This document shows positions 39,587 to 54,600 of a DNA stretch of 64,000 nt, in pieces; position 1 is the first letter of the stretch; each line of letters opens with the position of its first letter. Under the pieces are notes generated by a model that saw only the letters and a list, made by a program, of their open reading frames with translations, searched no databases and was not told the origin of the DNA. A program made the translations under genes and the position numbers. Source of the DNA: Alitta virens (Eukaryota > Annelida > Polychaeta > Phyllodocida > Nereididae); assembly GCA_932294295.1 (NCBI GenBank), contig OW028580.1:24910975-24974974 (forward strand), in the 5' to 3' direction.

Positions 39587-39617
<31 letters not shown>

Positions 39618-42600
39618 ATGGTTTTATTTGCCATATATATAATTTTATATATGGTGACAGACACCTTATATGTGTAAATGCCAGTTACAAGTACATTGAT
39701 TCGTATGTTAAATGTACAGCAAAAAGTAAAAAGTAAACGTATATACAATAATTATAAGACTAAAGATATAGTGTCAATTGTAGCATAACTGGTTCCTGCT
39801 TAACAAAGAAGAATTTTAAGAAGAAAAGAACAATACTAGCTTGCTGTCATTTTTGACAATTGTTTTCCGATGACACCTCCCCCCCCCCCCCCCCACACCG
39901 TTAGAAATTAATAATCTAAATGTACTTTTTATAAAGACGAATTGAATGTACACATATGTAACGTTAGGTGATTGAGTATGATGTATTTCCAGACCATTCT
40001 AGGATAGATCGATTTTATGATCTAACGTCCATTGGGAAGCCTCTTTAAATCAACTTCATTAATTTCATTGGTAGCATCTGCCCAATTCAGACTGCAAACT
40101 AAGCATATTTTAACTAACTAACATCTTAGACCATGTTCTATCCTACCCTACCCGGTCATATCCTATCTGTGTTCACTGTCCTATCCCTCTTATCAAAGTT
40201 TTCTTCTCCCAATCCGGTTCTGTCCTGTCCTATCCTATCCCATCCTATCCTATCCTATCCTATCCGAGTTTACCTATCCCATCCTATCCTATCCGAGTTT
40301 GTCTCTATCCTATCCTATCCTACCCTATCCAAGTTTGCTTCTCTTTATCCTGTCCTATCCCATCCTATCCTATCCTATCCTATCCGAGTTTACCTATCCC
40401 ATCCTATCCTATCCGAGTTTGTCTCTATCCTATCCTATCCTATCCTACCCTATCCAAGTTTGCTTCTCTTTATCCTATCCTATCCAAGTTGGCTTCTCCC
40501 TATCATATCCTATCCTAGTTGGCTTCTTTTATCCTATCCGGTTCTGTCCTGTCCTATCCCATCCTATCCTATCCTATCCTATCCGAGTATACCTATCCCA
40601 TCCTATCCTATCCGAGTTTGTCTCTATCCTATCCTATCCTATCCTACCCTATCCAAGTTTGCTTCTCTTTATCCTATCCTATCCAAGTTGGCTTCTCCCT
40701 ATCATATCCCATCCTAGTTGGCTTCTTTTATCCTATCCGGTTCTGTCCTGTCCTATCCCATCCTATCCTATCCTATCCTATCCGAGTATACCTATCCCAT
40801 CCTATCCTATCCGAGTTTGTCTCTATCCTATCCTATCCTACCCTATCCAAGTTTGCTTCTCTTTATCCTGTCCTATCCTATCCCATCCTATCCTATCCTA
40901 TCCGAGTTTACCTATCCCATCCTATCCTATCCTATCCGAGTTTGTCTCTATCCTATCCTATCCTATCCTATCCTACCCTATCCAAGTTTGCTTCTCTTTA
41001 TCCTATCCTATCCTATCCAAGTTGGCTTCTCCCTATCATATCCTATCCTAGTTGGCTTCTTTTATCCTATCCTATCCTATCCGAGTTGGCTTCTTATATC
41101 CTATCCGGTTCTGTCCTGTCCTATCCCATCCTATCCTATCGTATCCTATCCTATCCTATCCTATCCTATCCTATCCGAGTTTACCTATCCCATCCTATCC
41201 TATCCGAGTTTGTCTCTATCCTATCCTATCCTACCCTATCCAAGTTTGCTTCTCTTTATCCTCTCCTATCCTATCCTATCCTATCCAAGTTGGCTTCTCC
41301 CTATCATATCCTATCCTAGTTGGCTTCTTTTATCCTATCCTATCCTATCCTATCCTATCCTATCCTATCTTATCCGAGTTGGCTTCTTTTATCCTATCCG
41401 GTTCTGTCCTGTCCTATCCTATCCTATCCTATCCGAATTGGCTTCTCCCTATCCTATCCTATCCTATCCTATCCTATCCTATCCTATCCTATCCTATTTC
41501 CCAGTGAGTTTCCTTATTCCTGATGATTCTTTTGATTTGGCAAGTCATAATCTGACACTCCGTTAATTTTAAGGACGGAAAATGCAATTAAAATCCAAGA
41601 CATTTTGGAGCCGAATGTTTTTCACTGACTTTTAAGTACCAAATGGATGTAAAATTTGAGGCGGCTGAAAATCCAGAGATGGAAATGGCTTGGTGAATAT
41701 TTCTGTGATAGATTAATACCTGGAAACAGGGGACAGCAGATGGGAAATAGGACTCTCGTCTAGAAGTAAGTCAACTCATTGTTACGTCATCAGTCCAAAA
41801 TGTTATGTAATCTACCAGTTTTTCCGTAGAACTTTTATATCATCTTTCATCAGTCACATTGGTGGACTCAGAATTAGAGCAATTCGCCACACCTGACAAA
41901 CTGCTTGAAAACTGATAAATATATGTTTAGCTACTCAACGAATATTCCAATAACAAATTGTTACATGTACATTGTTAGTAATTGGGGAGGCGCATTTTGC
42001 TGATTGCAGCGAGAAAAATCTGATTCTGATTGTAGTAATTTTTAAAACATTTCATTAACTCTAAAAACAAAGTCATATTTTCATTGCACCTTAAATGTTG
42101 TTCTTTCGAGAGTTTTTGATATGGGGTAATGTCAAGAGCACGCTGAGTGGTTTATGAGTCTGAACATGACTCCTTGAATACATACATCTATCCCGACCAA
42201 TGATATTATGGAACACAATCCTTGTAATCTGTGCTGGCACCAAGATTTTATTTTATGGGTTTATTGAATACTTGCAGCAAGACTACCTTATTATTTTCTA
42301 TTAGTCTCTGCCCGGGACCCTTGAACCTTCAGGGTCCCTGGAAACTGAAGTGACCTACTTTTACGATATCCCTACGCACGTACAAGGTATTGTTGACCGA
42401 ACAAATTAGTTCAATCTTCACCGCTCTAGATTGCTTTGTAAACAGCGTATAATATCCTGTTTTGCATCCTTGAACATAATTGAACAATTTGAATCGAAGA
42501 CCATAAAGGTCAATAATGCCTGGGTTAGTTGTGTGAGACATTTGGTGAGTTGCTCTAAATGAGAATATGTACACTTCAAAATATTAGGGTTTAAACTCAC

Positions 42601-45600
42601 AATCTGCTACTCAGCATGCCTACACCTGATCTTTAGGTCACACCAACATAAGCCAACACATAAGTTGTATGAATTCCTTCTTCCTCAGTCTCCTCTTTTG
42701 CAATATATCTCCATCCTCCATTGCGTAAATATTACCATGTTGATATGCATCTAACTGGAGTCTATGTTATTGTAATATCCTTCTGGAATAATTAATATTA
42801 ATACCTTTTGCTTTATTTGGGTAGGTCACCTTTGATGTTGGCCAGTAATTAATGCAATCCATTACCATTGATAACTATTAATTACTTCTTGTGGTATGAT
42901 TGCTGTCTGCTGTTTGGTTATACAAGCTATATGTATCAGTGTGTATCTGATATTCGTTTACATCCAAATAACAATAGTGTTTATAGTAACTTACTATATG
43001 CCACGACGTAACTAATTCGGCTAAAAAGGAAGTTACGCGTGGCTACAGGTGAGGTGGTGATCTTTCAGTGTGTATTTATAGAACATGACATTTCCGCAAG
43101 AGTCATGTTGGTGGCCTAAACAACGAATTCTGTCTAGAGCTGTATTTACAGTGGCAAGTTAATTAGAAGCTGGATTGTCACCCAATATGAGTGGCCAAAA
43201 TGTATTGCATTCACTTCATTGTCTTCTTAAGTTATCCATATGCATTTTTTTTGGGGGGGGGGGGGGGGTGAAGCATGGAGTTAGAGGAGTGCTCGGGCAG
43301 CAGACAAGCACTTTGAACACAAAGCCAGGTTACTTAAACTAATACCTTATCAATATTTGACCAACGTATTAACTTCGATTCCAACATGACAGCATAGGCA
43401 TATTCAGTTGATGTGAAATCCAATGATATTTTTACCAAATATTATCGGAGGGGATGGAGTCTAGAGGCAGCAGCTCTCTTTAAACTTTGTCTGGAGGACC
43501 GGCTTTCGTCTGAGCGCAAAAAAAGGCTCTCGCATGGTCAAAGGTACCCAATCTACAGCTAACCAACTAACCAATATTACTGTACAACATTGATCATGAG
43601 GCATTAAATTGGTTAAAGTACAATATCAAGCACCATTGACACTTGCCCTATACGACATGCTTTCTGTAGTTTCCAAGCTTGCCAAACTGTAGAAAACTCC
43701 CTCATTCATAGGTACAGATTTGTGATGTTGTCTTTCTATACCTAGTATTCTCCTACAGTTACACTATACCCATGCTTATATTATATCAATACCATAGTCA
43801 GACGTTAATGACCTTATAGGTAAAAAAGGTCGTTAACTTCAAATACCCGGTATACCCCTGGTTAAAGCAAAGTATAGATATTCGATATATATTCATACTA
43901 CATATATTGACTAAAAATGGAAAACTAGTACTTACAGCTAATTTGCTGGATTCCTCGGTCGATGCGGATGCGTGGTAAGACAAGACTTCCAGAGCCACTT
44001 TCTGTTTTGCCATCAACATACAGATGTTCTCATACATCTGACAGTTGTAGATGCCAAGTCCTATGAACACTGCAAAAGTCTGAAAAAGTAGAAGTGAAAG
44101 ATACCTTTATTCTATTGTGACTGTCTGATATTCGTTGTAGTGATGTTCCAAACGAACTCCGGATCATGGATGGTACATCTATAGGCATACACCATCTGGT
44201 ATTCAAGAACTACACCCTAAAATTGCTCTGCTGAAAACAGCCTGTTTCCCCCTGATAGATGTTTATTATTTAGGCTTGCGACATATATCGACTAAGTTAC
44301 AATGGGGAGAAAAAGTAACAGAGCCTACAGGGGGCACTACGACTGTAGCACAAGAAAAGACAAGATGACATCACTACATAATTGTTACATGCATGACGTC
44401 ACAGAATAGTGGACGTCATCAAACAATACTTATCTGCTACGGTGGCAGTGACACCTTGTGTTACTTTTTCTCCCCAAACTGTGAATGGCGGTCAAACACA
44501 AATTATTTGGAAATGTAAACGTCCTTAAAAAATCTTTTTATTTTCCCTGCTTATGATACTTTCATAGGTTCACTGACGCCTGAGGTTAAAGGTAGCCAAG
44601 CCAGCATGGCCCTCATTTACGTCAGAGTTCGCAAATGAGGGCCATGCAGCAGTCCTTATATTTTTCGTGGGATTCTATGTGCACGCAGTTTTACAGCCTT
44701 CCTATCTACTTAGATCTCCTTTTGAAAAATAATGAGTGCACACACTATTACTAATATTAACAACATGCTGTTTTTTTTTCCAAAATCATAATTTTCATGC
44801 AGTGAATCCCCAATATCAATTTCTGCTTCTAAAAATGTTTTAATGTTATCACTGAATGACTTTAGTCATCCCCGATAAAACCTATTAATACTCATTTTCA
44901 ATGTTGTGAAATTGCTGATAATTGGCACTGATGCGTGTTCACACTGTCCAGACAATATTAATTCAACCTGTTGCAAAATACCACGAAAAATTACAGGACT
45001 GCTGCCAGGCTAGGTTTAAGGTTGGTCTAGGTAATGTGCGGTAGTGGCCAATAGTGGATTTTCACGGAAGGTTCTCTGTATTTCCACCAGGTTGCTAAAA
45101 CAGAATACTGCAATTCTATTGGCTGAAAAAGTTCCCGCCCTTGACTGGTGTGTTATTGGCTGAAGCAAAGTGCATCCTAGCAGCAGTATTTTTAGTGCAT
45201 TTTAATGTATATTTGACACTTTATCATGTAGTTGATTTTTGCTATTTTTAGAACTGAGAAAGTGTGTCTGAAAAACAAAATGATTAATAAGGGGAGAGGA
45301 AAGACTTATGTCTTGCTGAATTCAGGGCAGTTCAGTGAAAAGACTCTATTAAGGATGCATCCAGGGGACTGCAGTTTCCTAAAAAAAAATTTTAAACTGC
45401 AGAGTATTGTTAATGGGATGTTCATAAGGCTACATTGCCACTGAATTTCTAAAGAGGTGTTGAGCAATAAAAACAACAAAATTTGCACATCAAAGAAATA
45501 CTGGACCAATGTTATTTGTGGCATAAGTACACCTATCCGATTAGTTATTAGGCCTACATCAACAGGTGTCTGGTTCCCCTTATTAAGACAACATCTTTTC

Positions 45601-48600
45601 AGACCACACCCTATCTATAGAATAGAATTGCATGACAAAAATGAGGCATCGGGTAACTTGTTAAAGATAATATGACCATGCACTTCTTTGTTCAGGCTAT
45701 TAAATGAATGCAATGTTTCCTGCCTGACTTGTACATTCTATTGAATGCTAGAATAACTAATTGCCTTTACAGCAACAACTCCCGCCGATGGCCCACAGCA
45801 GAATAGAATAGAAAAGAATGCCTCATCACCTTTACAGCAACAACGTCTGCCGATGGCCCACATTATAGAACAGAATAGAATGCCTCATCACCTTTACAGC
45901 AACAACGTCTGCCGATGGCCCACATTATAGAACAGAATAGAATGCCTCATCACCTTTACAGCAACAACGTCTGCCGATGGCCCACATTGAAATGAATTAG
46001 ATCCTATCTGGCATGCTGAACAGAATAGAATAGATAGAATAGAATAACAATTTGTAGAGGCACATTGAATGGGCATTGCATGGAAAAACCTCAAGATTGG
46101 CTCATAGAATCCAATTCACCTGTATTAAATGCGGGGGTCTTGTCAATACTGAGGCCTGTGACGTACAAATTAAACAAATGGATTGCTTCCCGCTGAGGTG
46201 ATTAGGCTGTCTGAGTATTGACAAGGGTTGTTGTGGTTATTATCTGTCCAGTTGTTTCAGCACTATGATAATCTTGTGTTTTATTCTGATAGCTTGACTA
46301 GTTCAGCAGCAGGTATGGGTTGTTCATTATAATTCTACCGGCGAATGCAATTCGAAAACAGGTTGTTTACACTGTTAAATCTCATCCGTATTATCATTTA
46401 TTTGTCTATTGGCACAGAATGTGTTGTCATCAACCAATTCTGCTAAAATGCTTCAGTCTCCTATTTAGTTCAATGTGCCTATTTTGCAGATTGGTGATAA
46501 GGCTATTAACTGATTAATCCACACATGTATCCATTTGAGTAATTTTTTATATTTTTTTATACATTTTGCCCATTCGTATTTTGCTGCAAGTAGAATTTCA
46601 TTGTCATCAAGGAAGGCTGCTTTTTTGGTCGATAAAAAGATTTGTTCAGTGTTGTCGAGTAGCATGCACTTTATTGCTTTCACCTGTTGTATCCCTGAAT
46701 ACACCTGTTGTGCTGTTGGGTAGACCAAGCAAATGTGCACAGCGAATTAGGGTGCTGCACTTTAATTTGTTTTCAGAAGAACAGTTATGCTATGTGCAGT
46801 AAAATTAATGCTGCAAATGTCGTTTTTCGGATATTATTTTTCTTAGTATTTCAAGTTGATTTATGGACACTTTTGGTCCTTTGTTTTCATAGAAAGTACA
46901 CTTCATATGTAGCACCACAAAATGGAAAAAATAATTTTAGTAATCAATCATTTCCCAATAGTTTGACTGATATATATCTGTAATAATTAAATGACTGATT
47001 GCTGCATTTTCCATTGTGATTTCCAATGTTTATGTATGACAGTATGTATAAATACCACAGAAAGATAGGAAACTATAAATCAGTGACATCATCGTGCCAC
47101 TAATTTATTTTCAAAATTTTAAGTGATGGCTGAGGAATATAATTGTCTTGGTTTGATGCCAATAGAAATGCTACATGCTAAAATTGATCTTTCACAGATT
47201 ACAGGCCAAATCGGCTAGACAGGGGTGGGGGCCTATCTCAGTGGTAGTGTGCAGGGTTTCCAAGCACTGCATTCGAGCCTAACCTAAGTTGGATGGCTGT
47301 TTCATCTTTCATTGCCCAGGGTCCCTGCATGTCCTAATTAGCCCATCAGGTGCAGAAATAAAGGACGTAAAGCCCTAATCCACCCACCACCCAACACATC
47401 TGCAGGACATTGGCCCTGTGAAGGCCACTAACAGCCAATATTAGAATGATGTTGACCCCATTTAGCATGCTATCTGGGTTTCATATTTTTTGCCATCGGT
47501 ATGGAAATATTTCGTCTTACTCTGCAAAAACTAATCTTATTACTCTACTTTTACAGTGACATTTTTATACATGATATCTTACCTATCAACAAAACAGCTT
47601 CAACAAACAATAAATCTCGCTAATAAGGAATGACAATAATTTGCTTGTCCAGCATTAATCTACAACCAATTTGGGGCTTGAGCCTTTTCAGTACGCCTCA
47701 TCTCTAGAATAATACTGCTAGAATGTACTAAAAAAATCTCTACCAATGATGGCTTTCAGAAATTAAAACTCATTTGTTCAGAATAATAGGTTTCTTTAAT
47801 CTAAGCGCCTCTGAATAATAAAAAAACAAAAAACAGCCGCATTACAACTTTATTGTCTGTAATTTATAGTTAGTTTTATTAAAGCGGCCTGTTAAATTGA
47901 ACCTAGACAAAGCTAGACAACTTCTGCTATACGATGTTACTTGCAACTAAACGGAACTGTCTGGCTGGAGCTGGCTACTCAAAGCCAGATCTAAAAGTAG
48001 GTACATGCAGCACCATTTCGTGCAAAGTTGAGAGTTACACATATTTTAATTTTTTGTTGAAAAGATGCATGTCTATTGTACATACATATGATATATTAGA
48101 TAAATTTCTTACATTTACCAAGGTTTACAATTTTTCAGTGGTGGTAGATGTAAGCTGACTATAAGCTAGGAGTAGACAGAAGCAGCTGGCTTTAGCTAGT
48201 TATAGCTATAGCCTAGTCCAACAAACTATCAGCGCGCTTGGAAATGGCAGCAATATTTCGGACTAGCTACAGCCAGGAATAGGTTGCCTGTCTAGAGTCG
48301 ACCATATTTATGAAACTAACTGTAGTAAACTAGTTTTCTTTCCTTTTTTTTAATTGTTACCCTGAAAGTATCAACATTAGACCTACAGTATTTCTTTCTT
48401 TTTTTAAATATTAATTGTTACCCTGAAAGTATCAACATTAGACCTATAGTGTCGTTGCCAATTCCCGGCCAAAGTTGGGCTGCATAACACAGCATGTAAT
48501 TGTGTATGTACATATTGTTTGCTGCTTCACTGCTCATTATTATTGATTAATTTCTGGATTATGATGCTTGCTTGATTGTTTATCACTTAGAGCGAAATCG

Positions 48601-51600
48601 TTTATGAACATATCGTCACACCATTCGCTGATTGATTATGGCATGGAGTCAAAATACAATCCAAGCATATTTCACATAACCCAAAGATAGCTAAAAAAAA
48701 AACCTTCCATTGATTAGGCAGAAAACTCAATAGTGTCAGAATGTCTCCAGAATCTTTTTATTTTATGGGTGGGGGCCTAGCTCAGAGGTAGCGCTCTGGG
48801 CTTCCAACCACTGGGTCCCGGGTTCGATTCCCAGTCAAGCCTAAGATGGATGGCTGTTTCATCCTTCGTCTCATTGTCATGGTCCCTGCCTGTCCTAATT
48901 AGCCCAACTGGTGCAGAAATACAGGACGTAAAGCCCTAATCCACCCACCCACATTTCAGAATCTTTTGCTACAGACATTTATTTGTACGTGTCTCAGGTT
49001 TTGGACAATGAAGGAATAAATAATTTAGTCTGTCATGGTAAGATTACGACATAAGCTATGCCAAGAGGAGGCTGGCTGGTGTTTTAAGACAGTAAAAGAG
49101 AATTCTACACTGTATGTCTCTGTTTAATGTATGCTACTGGGTCTGAAGCTTAGTCAGCTTATATGACCAGCTGCAGGCAGATATGATGGTGAGATGACAA
49201 GGCATCTTGGGGTCCACACCATGTAAGGGGTGGGGGCCTAGCTCAGTGGTAGCACGCTGGGCTTCCAACCACTGGGTTATCTAGAGTGGTCCGTGTTACA
49301 TTACTGTATGAAATAAATGAACTGAGTTTATATTGGTACGCCTTAAGTATATACACTTAAGTAACCTCATTTGCAAGATCATTCTAAAAGAAAAGCACAA
49401 CAAGCAGTACTCAGTTTTGCGTCTGTGGAGATATAGAATAGAATGGAATGGAATAGAATAGAATAGAATAGAATAGAATAGAATGGAATGGAATAGAATA
49501 GAATAGAATAGAATAGAATAGAATAGAATAGAATGGAATAGAATATGATTCCGTCAGATTATACTATGCCTGAGGTTGTAGTTCTTGGTTAATATGGATT
49601 ACTGGTAAAATAAAAAATAAAAATTTATAAACTGAAATCTAGCTGTATTTAGAGCACATGATTTTTCCATTCTACACGTATTTGTTTTTAAAGTGTGAAT
49701 TATACCTTTGTTGAGTTGGTCCTACACATTTTATTGAAGTTAATTTGAAAAGCATGCAATTTGGTAGTAGTAAAAGTAGTGTAGCAGTCGGCCCATTATG
49801 ATATAACCTGTTGTGTTATTGCTGTCTAAAACATACCTTTTTAGTCTGTAATTCCCAAAAAAATTAATGAATAAATAAAATCGTGCAGATATTCTTTAAA
49901 AATAATGCCACTGACCTTAGCAGTGTTGCAGTCATTGTCATCAAACATTCTCTTACTGACTCCCGTTTTTCTTTTGTTCATGAGTTGCATCACTCCCACG
50001 ATGTTGTTTCTGGAATCGAACACTGGAATGCACAGGAGACCGGTAGCCTCGAAACCATCGTGGGTCCTTATCTGCAAGAAATTCAATTTATGCATACTGT
50101 ACATAGTTCCTTCCAGGTGTGGTAACTGACTTTTAAAATGCTTGCAAAGGACTAAGAATCAAACGATTAATAGTGAATAAGATATAGAATACCTTTCTTT
50201 TGTAGTCAGGATTTTCCCCTGCATTTTCGATGTTCAACATCTGTAAACGAAAGAAATGGCCATGTTCATAATAATAGGGAATTATTTTTCTTTTTCTAAA
50301 TTTAATTTCCTTACCCATTCATCAATCAAACTAGAGTTGATGACGAGAACTTAATATTACAGGTACCTAATACTGCTTCCTATCTTACTCTGATAATATT
50401 TGGCCTTTTGTATGGTGGCCGAGGAGTGCACTTCGCGGTCTCGTGGTTTCGCACCACGACAGTCCCAACTTTCGCACCACGACAGTCTCGACTTGCGCAC
50501 CACGACAGTGCAAATTTCATGCCACGAAAGTTACAACTCACGACCGGTTTTAGCTACTAATCACCGTGAATATGGAATGTACAGAGATTTCATGCTGATT
50601 CACAGAATTATCTCTGGATGTACTTTATCTAGATCGTATTTCGACAACTTTTAAGTTGTGTACAATCTTGGTTTAGTATTTGATACCAGCCATAGGTAAA
50701 ACTACATAATGCACACCTGAAAGGTTTCTTATTGATGTGACAAATGAAGCATTCTTTTATGGGAGGAGGAGGAGGAGGAGGAGGAGGAGGAGGGGGAGAG
50801 GAGGAGGAGGGGGATGAGGAGGAGAGGAGGAGGAGTAGGGGATTGGAGGAAGAGGCGGGGAGGAGGGGGAGAGGAGGAAGGGAGGATGATAAGGGGAAGA
50901 GGGGGAGAGGAGGAGGAGGCGAGGAGGAGGAAGAGGAGGGGGAGAGGAGGAGGGGAAAGGAGGAGGGGGAGAGGAGGAGGAAATTTAGCCACTCTTACAA
51001 GTTGCATACCTGCTGTTAAGGGAATCAGCCTTCACTTTCGTGGTGCGAAACCTACACCTATTACTTTTGTGGTATGACAGTATACTATCACTGTCGTGGT
51101 GCGAAGGTGTCGTGGGGCGAAGGTGTCGTGGGGCGAAAGTAGGTGATGTCGGGGGCGAAGGTTCAACAGTCGGGGGGCTAAACCTCTACTGTCGGAGGGC
51201 GAAACCTCTACTGTCGGGGGGCGAACCTTCGCACCAAGAAGTGAACTCCTCGGCCACCATACTTTTGTCCTAATTATGAGGTTTCTCATGTTCTCAAAAA
51301 GTATATATGGGGAGCGCTAGCATACTGTGGTTGGTGAAAGTGGTCTTATATTTTTGGAGGGTTGTATAGGAAATAAATATGACGAAAACACATCCAGGGC
51401 TAAACAGTCATTTTGAAATTATAGAAGTAAATTACTGATACGAATAAGATAAATAAAAGGTTAGAATTTTATTTGTATTTGATGAAATATTATTATAAGT
51501 GTTGATGTCCACAGCATACCTCTCCACTAATTGCCACACTCTTGGCAATTTCTGTGTTTTCTGACATCTCAACTTCCTTTAAACTGGAAAGCAGAAAGAA

Positions 51601-54600
51601 AATGTTACTTGTAGTGTTTGTGACAAACAAACAAAAAGCAAGCACCTAAAATCCATTAAAATGTCTGCATCGCTAGCATCTGGGTCAGGTCCGGTATTAT
51701 GTCCACGCAATGTGGCAAGCTATTATATTTCGCACCTGTTAGTGATAAATGATTTTTTTTTTTTTTATGAGTAGATTTTGCTACAATCTGGATCATTTAC
51801 TCAACACTGTGTGCTGTCACCTCACAGCCCAGCGACCAAATTATAGACATTCCTTGCTAGTTTACCTAGTTAAAACAAAATTATTGGTGTAACTATCTAG
51901 CTGATAGGCGGAGTATAGACAAGAGAAATGAATTACATTTTTTTTTTTTAGTTTAGGCAATTTTACTGAATTGCCTGTTTGTCAGAACAAGAATTGCGAA
52001 ACTCAGCACATGAACATATAATTATTCTGTAATTTCATTGTTAGACCTTTAATGCCATAAGCCACCCTATGGACTATAATAATAAGAGAAACTTATTAAT
52101 TTACTTTGGGAAGAGTAAGCGAACAAAACATGCACATTTATAATTAGGTCGCTGGGCTGTGAGGTGATGACACACAGTGATAACTGCAAATTGATAAACG
52201 ATATGGGTACCTCGGTGTTATGACGTCATCAGACTGGTTGGTAAGTTCATAAACTTCGGAGAAAATGCTATCCTGCTGTTGAAATGAATATAAATAAAAT
52301 AAAATTATACACAACAATCTTATTCAAAGAACAGGAAATCCTAACAGAATCATGCATTATTTTAAATCTTGCTTGAAGGTGAATAAACACGACCAGGCCG
52401 TGACAACGAATTGAAAATTGTCGTTTAAGAATCTGTGCAGTTTAATTGAACTTCGTCAATTTGTGTTCACGAATTGAGACATGATCAATTGGTAGAATTT
52501 CAGATTTTGTGGACTTTGTTGTTTCTTTTGAAGAGGAACAATAAGAAGAAGTACCTGAGCAGCAAAAGGGGTTTTCTTCCTGTGCCTTTGGGTTGGAGAA
52601 ACGGCCATGACAGGGTTTTCCTCCTGAAATATTAAAAGGAAAATGGATGACAAAATTTCATTTTAGTCTTCTTTCATGCATTTTCTTCCTTGCATATTAG
52701 CAGAGGATATAAAGACTTTGAAACAAGACAAGTAGAGGGCTAAAAAGAGAAAAGGACCATTCTATTGTGGCTGTCATGAAACCTTTTAATATATTGTTTA
52801 CCATTTAAAACAATGCAGTTGCCTTGGCATGAGTTGGACCAACGCAGGACAGAACTAGCCCTTGTAAATCAAAATTTAAAATGAAGTTTGATGAAGAATT
52901 GCAACCGTATGCCAACCAAGGCCAAACAGTGGCTCATGTAATATTGTGGCAGAGAAATTGACATTGTGCCATTGGTCAGTGTTGGCCCTGTGTAGGTATA
53001 ATGAACAGAGTATAGCTGGTTATGTTGGGCCACTTGCATTCCAATGTGTCAATGACGTTGAATGAATGTTGGCAGGTCATGTTGGCCCAACAGAATCCCA
53101 TACATTCAAAGTTGGCCCTAACATTAGCAAGTTATCTGGGAGTGGCATATGTAATAGCTCATATTAACCTCAGCTAACCCTTCAGGCCTTGTATACTTGT
53201 ACATACCATGACACATTTTCTTTTGTATGAACTAATGGAATTAGTAATCCTCCCTGCGGGAAACCTTGTAAATGGCTTATTTTTGCTGTAGAGTCATGTT
53301 GCCTGTGAAGTAAATCAGCTGTAAATGGACTGGTCAGATTCCAAAATTAGGCCAAGGGAGGTCATGGACTTGAACATTATGTCTCTGTTATGTGCCTATT
53401 TACATAGACTCCATGTACATAGAGACTGTATTTTTCAGAAAATTGCCAATATTCTCAAGCATCAATACGCTTTCTAGTACCACGATATACGTCCATTCAA
53501 TTCTAGGTCCATAAAGAATACCCGTTATCCTAAAGTTGACCTATAATTCCTGTAAAAGTAGCCTTCATGTTATAATTAATTTCATTGTCAAATTTGCATC
53601 CAAATTTTGCTTCCTCAATTTTCATGTAGTTTGCCTTGTAGAAAAAATTACCTCAATATTTAGTCCAGTAAATGTGGCAATTTTTCATTTAATGGGAACT
53701 TTAAACCAAAATCAAAAGTATATATATATTTTTTTGCCTAGGATTGAACCTGAACCATCAAGAAGAGCTGACTTGCACTTACACCACTGATATGCAAATT
53801 TTTATCACACACAATAAGCCTTTCACATCTGTTCAGGAATTTCTCCCACCTGTCAGAGCTGCTCATATGGCTTTAGTGTATTTGCTGTATCTTACATATA
53901 GTTTGTTTGCGTGATCTCCCAAAATCTATGCACTGATGTCGCATCAAATAGCTGGTCCTTTTACCCGGAGTACCATCCATTTACAGAAATGATAAATCAT
54001 ATCACTGGCATCATCTTCTGTTTATTATATCTTTTATATGTCATTACTGGATCTTCTTAATATATCTTCCCACAACACGATTCATCTTCTGGGATCACAA
54101 ATTCTATTCTATTCTATTCTATTCATGGATTTTGCCATAACTCCTACTCCATATCTGGGATCCTAGATTCTATTCTATTCTATTATATTCATAGATTTTG
54201 CCATGACTCCTACTCCATATCTGGAATCCTAGATTCTATTCTATTCTGGGATAATATCTGGTTTTACTTATGTTGAATACCAGGAGTACCACCATTATCA
54301 TACCACTGGCTTTTTGGCTGTTGTCGAACGTCTTGACAAGGATAAAATGTACTCCCTACGACATTTGATTTGTCATTTACTGTTCCACACGGTAAAAATA
54401 TATATTTTCATCAGTTTTCATATTTATATTCATGTTATATTACTTTCTTTGTTTCAAGCATCATGTCAAACCATATACCCCACATGTTCACAATATATAA
54501 TGATAATAATAAATCTTCTTTATTGACCATATTGATAAAAATATACACAAAAAGTAGCATAAAACAATAATACATCATATTTCAATATAATTGTTGGTAG

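Larger units (their letters stand above)
37441..39590 (-). mobile_element. Tc1-like transposon with long TIRs
   Basis: Begins ACACTGCCAAGAAAAAGTTT and ends with its reverse complement. Both ends abut TATATA, consistent with TA target duplication. Inverted repeats run about 172 bp (37441-37612 and about 39417-39590) and include AATGTAACACTGAC and GTTTGTTTTTGCTAATTAAT. One transposase lies on the - strand, and the 5' third is tandemly duplicated. TIR identity is high, so it is fairly young, but the transposase is broken. Confidence 0.95.
22759..43935 (-). other. Large PDE6-like intron (~21 kb) used as transposon depot
   Basis: Bounded by the donor of exon 43936-44079 and the acceptor of exon 22612-22758, which are phase-compatible. 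The elements inside (X-boxes, SINEs, LINE, Tc1, THAP and P2X7-like relics, TATCC satellite) are listed separately. No missing PDE exon is expected here, because the protein reads straight from STEESSKLA to [10 protein letters not shown]. Confidence 0.85.

Noticed and set aside
40133..41566. Open frames of 150-282 codons rich in Tyr-Pro-Ile-Leu-Ser
   Set aside because: They come from a stop-free TATCC pentamer array read in three frames; no splice sites, start context or family match.
44605..44646. Rho-independent terminator at the perfect hairpin
   Set aside because: Eukaryotic context and part of dispersed repeat R2.
50744..51077. Gly/Glu/Arg-rich and Pro/Ser/Leu-rich frames on both strands
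   Set aside because: Composition artefact of the GGA tract.
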